Positions 9,042 to 18,676 of a DNA stretch of 64,000 nucleotides are shown here, piece by piece. The position numbers were made by a program, and so were the translations under genes. Position 1 is the first letter of the stretch; each line of letters opens with the position of its first letter. Under the pieces are notes generated by a model, which was given only the letters and a program-made list of their open reading frames with translations, had not been told where the DNA came from and ran no database searches. Origin of the DNA: Halarcobacter anaerophilus (lineage in GTDB: Bacteria; Campylobacterota; Campylobacteria; Campylobacterales; Arcobacteraceae); the NCBI RefSeq assembly GCF_006459125.1, contig NZ_CP041070.1, positions 1,240,001-1,304,000 of the forward strand. The letters are read 5' to 3'.

Positions 9042-12000
9042 ATGGCTATTGCAAGAATTACGGATATAAAAGGTTTAGTAACTTTAGACGGAACATCGGA
9101 AGAGATTTTAAAAAACAGAGATGAAATCTCGGATCACGGTGGATTACTTACTATTGCAGAGTTTGCAAAAATTATATTTGACGACGGAAGAGAAGTCGAA
9201 GTAACAGGACCCGTTAGTTTCAATCTTGACAGCACTTTCTTCAATGAAGGAACATTTGAAGAATCCATAACCCAGATTAGCGATTTAGCAAGTTTAGAAT
9301 ATATAGATACTCAACTAGATGAAACAAAATTAGCCGATATAGCAGTAGATAATATAACAGATCAAAACCTTGCTTCACAAAATGTAGATAGCGAACAATT
9401 AAATACACAATTAGATCAAGATACCACTCAGTTGGATACTCAAAATATAATTACTCCAACAATATTAAATGAAGATACAACAATAGAAAATCAAGAATCA
9501 ACAGCAGATACAGTAGTAGATAATAATACAAATGATGAATCAACAGATAATACTCCTGTTGATACGGAAATAGGAACACCTAGTATCAGCTTTGAAAATC
9601 CGGGTGAAGACGGAATCTATAATGCAGAAGAATTAGGAGAAGATGGAACAGTAAGTGCAACAATCTTTGTAACGGGAAGTGAAGTAGGAGATACTTTAAC
9701 ATATACTGTAAATGGAGAACAAACAACAGTAATATTAAGTGCAGATGATATAGCAAACGGAGTAACAATCGAAGTTACACCTGAATCAACGGTAACAGCA
9801 ACTTTATCGGATGCTGCGGGTAACACTTCGGAAACAGCAAGTGCAACAGCCTCTAGTGCAGATGTAGAAGCGCAAGCAGGAACAGTAAGTGTAGATAATA
9901 TCACAACAGATGATGTAATAAATGCAAGTGAAGCAGATGAAACAATCACAGTAACAGGAACAGCAACAGGTGGAGATATAAGTGAAGGTGATAGCGTAAG
10001 CTTTACAGTAAATGGAACAGAGTATAGAGCAACAGTAGGAGAAGATGGAAGCTGGAGTGCAGATGTAGCAGGAAGTGACCTAGCAGCAGATACAAGCTTC
10101 GAAGTAAGTGTAGAATCAAGTGATGAAGCAGGAAATACAGTAACAACAAAAGGAACATCAAGCCATACAGTAGATGTAGAAGCGCAAGCAGGAACAGTAA
10201 GTGTAGATAATATCACAACAGATGATGTAATAAATGCAAGTGAAGCAGATGAAACAATCACAGTAACAGGAACAGCAACAGGTGGAGATATAAGTGAAGG
10301 TGATAGCGTAAGCTTTACAGTAAATGGAACAGAGTATAGAGCAACAGTAGGAGAAGATGGAAGCTGGAGTGCAGATGTAGCAGGAAGTGACCTAGCAGCA
10401 GATACAAGCTTCGAAGTAAGTGTAGAATCAAGTGATGAAGCAGGAAATACAGTAACAACAAAAGGAACATCAAGCCATACAGTAGATGTAGAAGCGCAAG
10501 CAGGAACAGTAAGTGTAGATAATATCACAACAGATGATGTAATAAATGCAAGTGAAGCAGATGAAACAATCACAGTAACAGGAACAGCAACAGGTGGAGA
10601 TATAAGTGAAGGTGATAGCGTAAGCTTTACAGTAAATGGAACAGAGTATAGAGCAACAGTAGGAGAAGATGGAAGCTGGAGTGCAGATGTAGCAGGAAGT
10701 GACCTAGCAGCAGATACAAGCTTCGAAGTAAGTGTAGAATCAAGTGATGAAGCAGGAAATACAGTAACAACAAAAGGAACATCAAGCCATACAGTAGATG
10801 TAGAAGCGCAAGCAGGAACAGTAAGTGTAGATAATATCACAACAGATGATGTAATAAATGCAAGTGAAGCAGATGAAACAATCACAGTAACAGGAACAGC
10901 AACAGGTGGAGATATAAGTGAAGGTGATAGCGTAAGCTTTACAGTAAATGGAACAGAGTATAGAGCAACAGTAGGAGAAGATGGAAGCTGGAGTGCAGAT
11001 GTAGCAGGAAGTGACCTAGCAGCAGATACAAGCTTCGAAGTAAGTGTAGAATCAAGTGATGAAGCAGGAAATACAGTAACAACAACAGGAACATCAAGCC
11101 ATACAGTAGATGTAGAAGCGCAAGCAGGAACAGTAAGTGTAGATAATATCACAACAGATGATGTAATAAATGCAAGTGAAGCAGATGAAACAATCACAGT
11201 AACAGGAACAGCAACAGGTGGAGATATAAGTGAAGGTGATAGCGTAAGCTTTACAGTAAATGGAACAGAGTATAGAGCAACAGTAGGAGAAGATGGAAGC
11301 TGGAGTGCAGATGTAGCAGGAAGTGACCTAGCAGCAGATACAAGCTTCGAAGTAAGTGTAGAATCAAGTGATGAAGCAGGAAATACAGTAACAACAACAG
11401 GAACATCAAGCCATACAGTAGATGTAGAAGCGCAAGCAGGAACAGTAAGTGTAGATAATATCACAACAGATGATGTAATAAATGCAAGTGAAGCAGATGA
11501 AACAATCACAGTAACAGGAACAGCAACAGGTGGAGATATAAGTGAAGGTGATAGCGTAAGCTTTACAGTAAATGGAACAGAGTATAGAGCAACAGTAGGA
11601 GAAGATGGAAGCTGGAGTGCAGATGTAGCAGGAAGTGACCTAGCAGCAGATACAAGCTTCGAAGTAAGTGTAGAATCAAGTGATGAAGCAGGAAATACAG
11701 TAACAACAAAAGGAACATCAAGCCATACAGTAGATGTAGAAGCGCAAGCAGGAACAGTAAGTGTAGATAATATCACAACAGATGATGTAATAAATGCAAG
11801 TGAAGCAGATGAAACAATCACAGTAACAGGAACAGCAACAGGTGGAGATATAAGTGAAGGTGATAGCGTAAGCTTTACAGTAAATGGAACAGAGTATAGA
11901 GCAACAGTAGGAGAAGATGGAAGCTGGAGTGCAGATGTAGCAGGAAGTGACCTAGCAGCAGATACAAGCTTCGAAGTAAGTGTAGAATCAAGTGATGAAG

Positions 12001-15000
12001 CAGGAAATACAGTAACAACAAAAGGAACATCAAGCCATACAGTAGATGTAGAAGCGCAAGCAGGAACAGTAAGTGTAGATAATATCACAACAGATGATGT
12101 AATAAATGCAAGTGAAGCAGATGAAACAATCACAGTAACAGGAACAGCAACAGGTGGAGATATAAGTGAAGGTGATAGCGTAAGCTTTACAGTAAATGGA
12201 ACAGAGTATAGAGCAACAGTAGGAGAAGATGGAAGCTGGAGTGCAGATGTAGCAGGAAGTGACCTAGCAGCAGATACAAGCTTCGAAGTAAGTGTAGAAT
12301 CAAGTGATGAAGCAGGAAATACAGTAACAACAACAGGAACATCAAGCCATACAGTAGATGTAGAAGCGCAAGCAGGAACAGTAAGTGTAGATAATATCAC
12401 AACAGATGATGTAATAAATGCAAGTGAAGCAGATGAAACAATCACAGTAACAGGAACAGCAACAGGTGGAGATATAAGTGAAGGTGATAGCGTAAGCTTT
12501 ACAGTAAATGGAACAGAGTATAGAGCAACAGTAGGAGAAGATGGAAGCTGGAGTGCAGATGTAGCAGGAAGTGACCTAGCAGCAGATACAAGCTTCGAAG
12601 TAAGTGTAGAATCAAGTGATGAAGCAGGAAATACAGTAACAACAACAGGAACATCAAGCCATACAGTAGATGTAGAAGCGCAAGCAGGAACAGTAAGTGT
12701 AGATAATATCACAACAGATGATGTAATAAATGCAAGTGAAGCAGATGAAACAATCACAGTAACAGGAACAGCAACAGGTGGAGATATAAGTGAAGGTGAT
12801 AGCGTAAGCTTTACAGTAAATGGAACAGAGTATAGAGCAACAGTAGGAGAAGATGGAAGCTGGAGTGCAGATGTAGCAGGAAGTGACCTAGCAGCAGATA
12901 CAAGCTTCGAAGTAAGTGTAGAATCAAGTGATGAAGCAGGAAATACAGTAACAACAAAAGGAACATCAAGCCATACAGTAGATGTAGAAGCGCAAGCAGG
13001 AACAGTAAGTGTAGATAATATCACAACAGATGATGTAATAAATGCAAGTGAAGCAGATGAAACAATCACAGTAACAGGAACAGCAACAGGTGGAGATATA
13101 AGTGAAGGTGATAGCGTAAGCTTTACAGTAAATGGAACAGAGTATAGAGCAACAGTAGGAGAAGATGGAAGCTGGAGTGCAGATGTAGCAGGAAGTGACC
13201 TAGCAGCAGATACAAGCTTCGAAGTAAGTGTAGAATCAAGTGATGAAGCAGGAAATACAGTAACAACAAAAGGAACATCAAGCCATACAGTAGATGTAGA
13301 AGCGCAAGCAGGAACAGTAAGTGTAGATAATATCACAACAGATGATGTAATAAATGCAAGTGAAGCAGATGAAACAATCACAGTAACAGGAACAGCAACA
13401 GGTGGAGATATAAGTGAAGGTGATAGCGTAAGCTTTACAGTAAATGGAACAGAGTATAGAGCAACAGTAGGAGAAGATGGAAGCTGGAGTGCAGATGTAG
13501 CAGGAAGTGACCTAGCAGCAGATACAAGCTTCGAAGTAAGTGTAGAATCAAGTGATGAAGCAGGAAATACAGTAACAACAACAGGAACATCAAGCCATAC
13601 AGTAGATGTAGAAGCGCAAGCAGGAACAGTAAGTGTAGATAATATCACAACAGATGATGTAATAAATGCAAGTGAAGCAGATGAAACAATCACAGTAACA
13701 GGAACAGCAACAGGTGGAGATATAAGTGAAGGTGATAGCGTAAGCTTTACAGTAAATGGAACAGAGTATAGAGCAACAGTAGGAGAAGATGGAAGCTGGA
13801 GTGCAGATGTAGCAGGAAGTGACCTAGCAGCAGATACAAGCTTCGAAGTAAGTGTAGAATCAAGTGATGAAGCAGGAAATACAGTAACAACAACAGGAAC
13901 ATCAAGCCATACAGTAGATGTAACTACTAGTGATATTTCAAAATTGGCAATTACTGATATCGTGGATAATGAAGGTGACTATAGCAACGTAACAATGTTT
14001 GGAACAGGTGCCGAAGCAGGGAATACTATTAGTTTATATAATGAAAACAATGAAATTGTTGCAACAACTACTGTAAAAGATGATGGAACTTGGGAAGTTG
14101 ATATTTCATCTTTAGAGGGTACACCTGTTAATGACAATGAATTTTTCAGTGTTACTGAAACAGATTTAGCGGGAAATGAAACAGCACAAACTGATACTAC
14201 ACATTATTGGCATGGAGATTGGTCTGAAGCAAATAGTGAATCTTCAGATGATTTTATAATGACGGGTTCAGGTGATGATACTATTAATACAGATGATATC
14301 TTAAGCGGAACAAATGAAAACGGAAAAGTAACAAGTACTAACGATGATACTAATGATTCCCTTGTTATAGATGGCGGTGATGGAAATGATACTGTTACTT
14401 TTGGCGGTAATATAGCAGATTATACAATTACTACTGATTCAAAAGGTAATGTTATCGTAACTGAAACTTCTTCAAGTGACAGTGATAGTAACGGTATTGG
14501 AGATGTTACAGAACTTAGAAATATTGAAACTATAGAGTTTGAAGACGGTACTTATGATGTTGGAAGCGGTACTTTTGTTGAATTTGATACTCAAGCAGAT
14601 TCTCTTACTGCTTCTATTGATGTAGGAACAGTTAGTACAATTTTATCTCAAAATGCAGTTGTTGACGAAGATGCAAACAATTCAGACGGAATTTATGAAA
14701 AAGATGGAAAATATTATCAAATGCAAGAGACATCTCAAATTGATACGGCAGCTTTGAGAGATCTTGGATATACAATAGATAATGACGGTAAATTTTATAA
14801 AATAAATGAAGATGCTCCTAAAGTTCTTGTAGAGCAAGAAATGACAAGAGAAGTGACACATGTAGTAGATGCCGAGCCTATAATGAAAGTGGCAACAGAA
14901 ACTACAACTTTCGAAACTTTGGGAGAAGAGTTTTCTCATAATGTAGGTGAAATAAGAAGTGGTCATTCAACAACAATAGATCTTGGTGAAACAACAAAAA

Positions 15001-18000
15001 ATATTGAGTTAGATTTCAATAACTTTAATAGTGGAAGCCTTAAAGTAGAGTTCCTGGATGATAAAGGAAAGGTAATTGCGACGCGTACTTCTTGTCCTGC
15101 ACATGATGGGCAAAGAGGGTATGGATTTGGAGAAGAGTTTAGTGCAGTTAGATTAACTGCAAATAATTCAGATATTGAAGTTCAAACAATAAATGGTAGG
15201 GGATTACCTGAAACGGTTACCGTTGAAGCAGGAGGATTAGTTCCTGATTATGAAGCAATGGAAGAAGCAGGTATTAACTGGACGCAAACAGATTATCAAG
15301 TTCTTACACAAAGTGAAGATATAAATAATATCGGTAATGTAGGAAATAATAAAGTTAACGGTTTTAATCCTGAAGATCATGAATTAAGCCAAGTATTTGA
15401 TTTTGGTCCTGATATGGCTAATCGTTTAGTAACAATTACTGTTGATTTGGAAGTAAAAGGTAGCTGGGATAATAATAGTACAAGTACGAATGACTATTTT
15501 AGTGTTAGTGCAAATGGAGAAGAGCTTGACGTAAACTTTTATTCAAGTAACGGAAACTCTTACACTTATGATTCAGAAGATGTAAGTTATCTAGGATGGG
15601 ATCAAAGAGAAGATTTTACTTATGATTATCAAGTCTATCTTGATGAAAACGGACAAGTACAACTTGATTTTATGGTTGCTTCTACTGCATCGGATGAAAA
15701 TGTAAATGTACATAATATTGATGTTACTTATGAAGGTCAAAGCGGATGGGTAAAAGAAGAGACACAAACAGAAACATATACTGAAAGTGTACTTGTAGAT
15801 GCTCCTGCCGAAGAAGTTGATCTTTCTGAAATTCCAGGCGGTATACCGTACATTTCCGAAGAAGTTGAAGTTGAACCGAATATGACGACAGAAGATGACG
15901 TAACTGCTTACTCTTATCCTGTTGATATAAGTGCTGCTCTTTCTGATATTGATGGAAGTGAAACTTTAAGTGTTCTTATAACAGGAGTACCGGAAGGTGC
16001 AACTCTTAGTAAAGGTGTAGATAACGGTGACGGTACTTGGTCTATTGTAGTTCCTGAAGGAGATACTTCTATTAGTGACAGCTTAACTATAACTGTACTT
16101 CCTGATACAAAAGATTTTGATCTTGGAATTAAAGCAGTATCAACAGAAAGTAATGGAGGAGATACAAATATTGCAGAAGATAGCGATTTAGTAGATGTTC
16201 CTGATTTAATCGAAACTCCTACTTTAGATATGAGTATCGGTGATGTAAATGTAATTGAAAGTTCAAATGACTTAGGTCTTGAAGCAAACGGAACGGAAGA
16301 TTATGTAAACAACAGTTTATTTGCTAGTAATGAGGCAGATACTTTTGTTTTTAATGATACTTATTCATCACATATATATACAAGAGGAGGAGATGATACT
16401 TTAACTCTTTCAGGAAATGCAACTAACGGTTCAATATATCTAGGTAGTGGAGATGACACCTTATATGTTGCAGGTGATGTAAACGGTGAATATATCAATA
16501 CAGACTCAGCTTTTTCAAGAGGAGATGATACCGTAGTTATTGATGGAAAATTTACAAATGCTTCAATGTCAACAGGCGGCGGAAATGATTTTGTTCAAAT
16601 TGGTGATTTTGGAAGTTCAAATATAAATCTTGGAAGTGGAAATGATGTATTAAAATTATCAGGAAATCAAAATGATTATAAAATCTATGATAATGGATAC
16701 GGTAATTATACAATAGAACATAATGGACAATGGACAAGTGTAACAGGTGCCGAAGCAATTGTATTTGAAGATGGAAATTTTATGGGGAATGAAGACTTTG
16801 CAAAAGAATATATTAACTCAAATTCAGACCTTACGTACGAATATCAAATTGATTTAGATGCCAATATAACAGATGACAGCATATTATCTAATATTACTTT
16901 GGATAATCTTCCTGAAAATGCAATATTAAAAGATAGTAACGGTAATGAAATTTCTGCAAATGAAGATGGAACATACACTATTCAAACAGATACAAATTCA
17001 GATGCTTCTATAACAGTTGTCAGCAATAATGAATTATCTTCAGACTCATTAAACAGTATTACGGCAAGTATAACTGCAACAAACGGTGATACTTCTGCTA
17101 CAGTTACCGTAAATGATGAGGGTGTCGTTTCTAATATTGAAGATTCTCTTCAAAGTGCGACTCTAATAGACGGTGTAGTAGAAGGTGCATATTACGAAAC
17201 AAGTTCCGGAGTTACAGGATTGACTGATGAAAACGGTAATTTTAATTTTAGAGCCGGAGATGATGTAACATTTAGTGTTGGAGGAGTTGTTTTAGGTGTA
17301 GCAACGGCAGAAGATATCGCAAGCGGTCAAACTTTTTTACAAGATATAGCAGATGTCAGCAGAAGTGATTTAAATGATGAACATCTAGAAAATATGGCAG
17401 TATTCTTACAATCTATTGATACCTTGGATAGTGGAGATAATATAGTAATTACCCAAGCTATGAGGGACGCTTTGTCTGATACTACTCTTGATCTAAGAAC
17501 AGCAAGTGAAGAAGAGGTTCATCATCTAATAGAGAACGTGGGTGGAAATTATGTAGAAGAAAGTGATGCAATGAATCATGTTCAACAAATGTTGGAAGAG
17601 TATACAGATATGGATTCTACACAATTTGAAGAACATATTGATGATGACTTAAATAATGCAACTTTAGGAAAAGAACCGCAGGCTGGAGTTGAATATCAAA
17701 CAAGTTCAGGTATAAACGGAGTTACGGATGATACAGGAAGTTTTGATTATTATGACGGGGATTCTATAACTTTTTCACAAAACGGTGAAGTTTTGTCAAC
17801 AATAGATAGTCAAAATATAGGTGATGATAATTTAATTACCCTAAACGAACTTCAAGAATACGATCAAAATGAAATTGATTTGGATAATCTTGAACTAGAC
17901 TTTGATAACTTGTCCGATGCCATAGTAACTGATGATATTATAGATAACTCAGATGATTTTAATCATGTAAACATATCAGATATGTTATCAAGCGATGAAG

Positions 18001-18221
18001 AAGATACAAATAGTTTATCTCAATTATTAGGTGAAACAGAAGATGATAAAGCATCGGCACTTTCATCAAATGATGAAGCTGCATCTACTCCTGATAATAC
18101 CCAAGATACAAACTTAGTTGATGATTATGATCCGTTTAAAGCTTTAGAAGAGAGTTCACATAATTTAATGGCAGATAAAGATATGAATGATGGATTAGAT
18201 GATACTCATCACGATAGTTAA
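9042..18221 (+). CDS. giant repetitive type I-secreted adhesin A (3059 aa)
   Basis: The N-terminal ~90 residues resemble a LapA-type retention module (MAIARITDIKGLVTLDG, then FDDGREVEV), followed by a Thr/Asp/Asn-rich linker. Residues 274-1625 are 13 consecutive 104-residue bacterial Ig-like repeats of the SiiE/LapA kind (VINASEADETITVTGTATGG, NGTEYRATVGEDGSW), identical except for one Lys/Thr position. Beyond them come further Ig-like sequence, RTX-like Asp/Gly repeats (near 1735-1800 and 2433-2577; GGDDTLTL, GSGNDVLKL), an unassigned region around 1890-2250 that may be a ligand-binding domain, and two related modules near 2710 and 2881 (YETSSGVTGLTDENGNF, YQTSSGINGVTDDTGSF). The acidic C-terminus should hold the type I secretion signal. 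There is no Sec signal peptide. The protein is acidic and apparently nearly cysteine-free, as expected for a calcium-stiffened surface adhesin. No di-alanine LapG site is visible in the N-terminal region. Confidence 0.92.
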   Translation: MAIARITDIKGLVTLDGTSEEILKNRDEISDHGGLLTIAEFAKIIFDDGREVEVTGPVSFNLDSTFFNEGTFEESITQISDLASLEYIDTQLDETKLADIAVDNITDQNLASQNVDSEQLNTQLDQDTTQLDTQNIITPTILNEDTTIENQESTADTVVDNNTNDESTDNTPVDTEIGTPSISFENPGEDGIYNAEELGEDGTVSATIFVTGSEVGDTLTYTVNGEQTTVILSADDIANGVTIEVTPESTVTATLSDAAGNTSETASATASSADVEAQAGTVSVDNITTDDVINASEADETITVTGTATGGDISEGDSVSFTVNGTEYRATVGEDGSWSADVAGSDLAADTSFEVSVESSDEAGNTVTTKGTSSHTVDVEAQAGTVSVDNITTDDVINASEADETITVTGTATGGDISEGDSVSFTVNGTEYRATVGEDGSWSADVAGSDLAADTSFEVSVESSDEAGNTVTTKGTSSHTVDVEAQAGTVSVDNITTDDVINASEADETITVTGTATGGDISEGDSVSFTVNGTEYRATVGEDGSWSADVAGSDLAADTSFEVSVESSDEAGNTVTTKGTSSHTVDVEAQAGTVSVDNITTDDVINASEADETITVTGTATGGDISEGDSVSFTVNGTEYRATVGEDGSWSADVAGSDLAADTSFEVSVESSDEAGNTVTTTGTSSHTVDVEAQAGTVSVDNITTDDVINASEADETITVTGTATGGDISEGDSVSFTVNGTEYRATVGEDGSWSADVAGSDLAADTSFEVSVESSDEAGNTVTTTGTSSHTVDVEAQAGTVSVDNITTDDVINASEADETITVTGTATGGDISEGDSVSFTVNGTEYRATVGEDGSWSADVAGSDLAADTSFEVSVESSDEAGNTVTTKGTSSHTVDVEAQAGTVSVDNITTDDVINASEADETITVTGTATGGDISEGDSVSFTVNGTEYRATVGEDGSWSADVAGSDLAADTSFEVSVESSDEAGNTVTTKGTSSHTVDVEAQAGTVSVDNITTDDVINASEADETITVTGTATGGDISEGDSVSFTVNGTEYRATVGEDGSWSADVAGSDLAADTSFEVSVESSDEAGNTVTTTGTSSHTVDVEAQAGTVSVDNITTDDVINASEADETITVTGTATGGDISEGDSVSFTVNGTEYRATVGEDGSWSADVAGSDLAADTSFEVSVESSDEAGNTVTTTGTSSHTVDVEAQAGTVSVDNITTDDVINASEADETITVTGTATGGDISEGDSVSFTVNGTEYRATVGEDGSWSADVAGSDLAADTSFEVSVESSDEAGNTVTTKGTSSHTVDVEAQAGTVSVDNITTDDVINASEADETITVTGTATGGDISEGDSVSFTVNGTEYRATVGEDGSWSADVAGSDLAADTSFEVSVESSDEAGNTVTTKGTSSHTVDVEAQAGTVSVDNITTDDVINASEADETITVTGTATGGDISEGDSVSFTVNGTEYRATVGEDGSWSADVAGSDLAADTSFEVSVESSDEAGNTVTTTGTSSHTVDVEAQAGTVSVDNITTDDVINASEADETITVTGTATGGDISEGDSVSFTVNGTEYRATVGEDGSWSADVAGSDLAADTSFEVSVESSDEAGNTVTTTGTSSHTVDVTTSDISKLAITDIVDNEGDYSNVTMFGTGAEAGNTISLYNENNEIVATTTVKDDGTWEVDISSLEGTPVNDNEFFSVTETDLAGNETAQTDTTHYWHGDWSEANSESSDDFIMTGSGDDTINTDDILSGTNENGKVTSTNDDTNDSLVIDGGDGNDTVTFGGNIADYTITTDSKGNVIVTETSSSDSDSNGIGDVTELRNIETIEFEDGTYDVGSGTFVEFDTQADSLTASIDVGTVSTILSQNAVVDEDANNSDGIYEKDGKYYQMQETSQIDTAALRDLGYTIDNDGKFYKINEDAPKVLVEQEMTREVTHVVDAEPIMKVATETTTFETLGEEFSHNVGEIRSGHSTTIDLGETTKNIELDFNNFNSGSLKVEFLDDKGKVIATRTSCPAHDGQRGYGFGEEFSAVRLTANNSDIEVQTINGRGLPETVTVEAGGLVPDYEAMEEAGINWTQTDYQVLTQSEDINNIGNVGNNKVNGFNPEDHELSQVFDFGPDMANRLVTITVDLEVKGSWDNNSTSTNDYFSVSANGEELDVNFYSSNGNSYTYDSEDVSYLGWDQREDFTYDYQVYLDENGQVQLDFMVASTASDENVNVHNIDVTYEGQSGWVKEETQTETYTESVLVDAPAEEVDLSEIPGGIPYISEEVEVEPNMTTEDDVTAYSYPVDISAALSDIDGSETLSVLITGVPEGATLSKGVDNGDGTWSIVVPEGDTSISDSLTITVLPDTKDFDLGIKAVSTESNGGDTNIAEDSDLVDVPDLIETPTLDMSIGDVNVIESSNDLGLEANGTEDYVNNSLFASNEADTFVFNDTYSSHIYTRGGDDTLTLSGNATNGSIYLGSGDDTLYVAGDVNGEYINTDSAFSRGDDTVVIDGKFTNASMSTGGGNDFVQIGDFGSSNINLGSGNDVLKLSGNQNDYKIYDNGYGNYTIEHNGQWTSVTGAEAIVFEDGNFMGNEDFAKEYINSNSDLTYEYQIDLDANITDDSILSNITLDNLPENAILKDSNGNEISANEDGTYTIQTDTNSDASITVVSNNELSSDSLNSITASITATNGDTSATVTVNDEGVVSNIEDSLQSATLIDGVVEGAYYETSSGVTGLTDENGNFNFRAGDDVTFSVGGVVLGVATAEDIASGQTFLQDIADVSRSDLNDEHLENMAVFLQSIDTLDSGDNIVITQAMRDALSDTTLDLRTASEEEVHHLIENVGGNYVEESDAMNHVQQMLEEYTDMDSTQFEEHIDDDLNNATLGKEPQAGVEYQTSSGINGVTDDTGSFDYYDGDSITFSQNGEVLSTIDSQNIGDDNLITLNELQEYDQNEIDLDNLELDFDNLSDAIVTDDIIDNSDDFNHVNISDMLSSDEEDTNSLSQLLGETEDDKASALSSNDEAASTPDNTQDTNLVDDYDPFKALEESSHNLMADKDMNDGLDDTHHDS
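9861..13916 (+). repeat. 13 tandem 312-bp repeats inside adhesin A
   Basis: Units start at 9861, 10173, 10485, 10797, 11109, 11421, 11733, 12045, 12357, 12669, 12981, 13293 and 13605, with an exact period of 312 bp (104 codons). By eye the units are identical in DNA sequence, apart from one A/C change that turns a Lys codon (aaa) into Thr (aca). The Lys/Thr states run KKKTTKKTTKKTT, a higher-order period of four units. Such identity implies recent or continuing homogenisation by recombination, or copy-number error in assembly. Confidence 0.97.
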
Positions 18222-18249
18222 AAAAAGGTCTTTTTAAAGACCTTTTTTA
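18222..18249 (+). terminator. intrinsic terminator after adhesin A
   Basis: An A-rich arm with AAGGTCTTT pairs with AAAGACCTT across a short TT loop and runs into TTTTTT, directly after the adhesin stop codon. It separates the adhesin transcript from the tRNA gene. Confidence 0.88.
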
Positions 18250-18273
18250 TATAATTTCAATCCTAAAATTAAA

Positions 18274-18349
18274 GACCCCGTCGTCTAGTGGCCAAGGACG
18301 TTAGGATTTCCTCCTAAACACGCATGTTCGAATCATGCTGGGGTCGCCA
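18274..18349 (+). tRNA. tRNA-Glu (anticodon UUC) with unusual position 37
   Basis: A 76-base cloverleaf. The acceptor stem GACCCCG/TGGGGTC has one G-T pair next to the D arm. There is a D arm with GTCTAGTGGCC, an anticodon stem TTAGG/CCTAA, a T arm GCATG-TTCGAAT-CATGC and an encoded CCA. The seven-base anticodon loop is ATTTCCT, giving anticodon TTC (Glu) with C at position 37, where tRNA-Glu normally has A. The discriminator base is G. The fold is complete, so it looks functional despite the odd base. Confidence 0.9.
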
Positions 18350-18676
18350 ATAAAATTATACTTTAAAAATTTCTTTTTTATTAATTACTCTTTTTTTATT
18401 ATTTCCAGTATCTTTCAAATCATTTGTTAAAATGTTTAATTCTCTGTTTTGTAAGGAAACTATTATATAAAAAATATGGTTATAAATAAATATTGATTTT
18501 TTTATTTACATTAATCATATCTAAATATTAAAAAAATATTATATAATTTAGTAATATGTTAATTTATGTATAATTTTTACTTTATATAATCATTTTACAA
18601 AAACAAGGAAGGTATTGCTTATAAATTTTTCTAGATTAAATAATCATCTGCAATTTTTTTATAAAAGATCTCTTTT
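18350..18676. other. gene-free AT-rich spacer between tRNA-Glu and the sensor kinase
   Basis: This is 327 bp of very AT-rich sequence. I see no convincing ORF, hairpin or repeat. It must carry the promoter of the kinase-regulator pair, but no -35/-10 pair stands out above the AT background. Confidence 0.5.

Noticed and set aside
9617-13693. A 1358-codon ORF on the minus strand through the adhesin A repeats
   Set aside because: It is the mirror of a stop-poor 312-bp repeat: once one unit lacks stops in that frame, all do. There is no ribosome site or domain, and the plus-strand product is a clear adhesin.
9861-13916. Tandem repeats as a possible CRISPR or mobile element
   Set aside because: The period is 312 bp with no unique spacers, stays in frame and encodes Ig-like domains.
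18274-18349. tRNA-Glu as an attachment site of an integrated island
   Set aside because: No integrase, phage gene or repeated 3' tRNA end was found in the window; adhesin genes beside it have the same composition as the rest.
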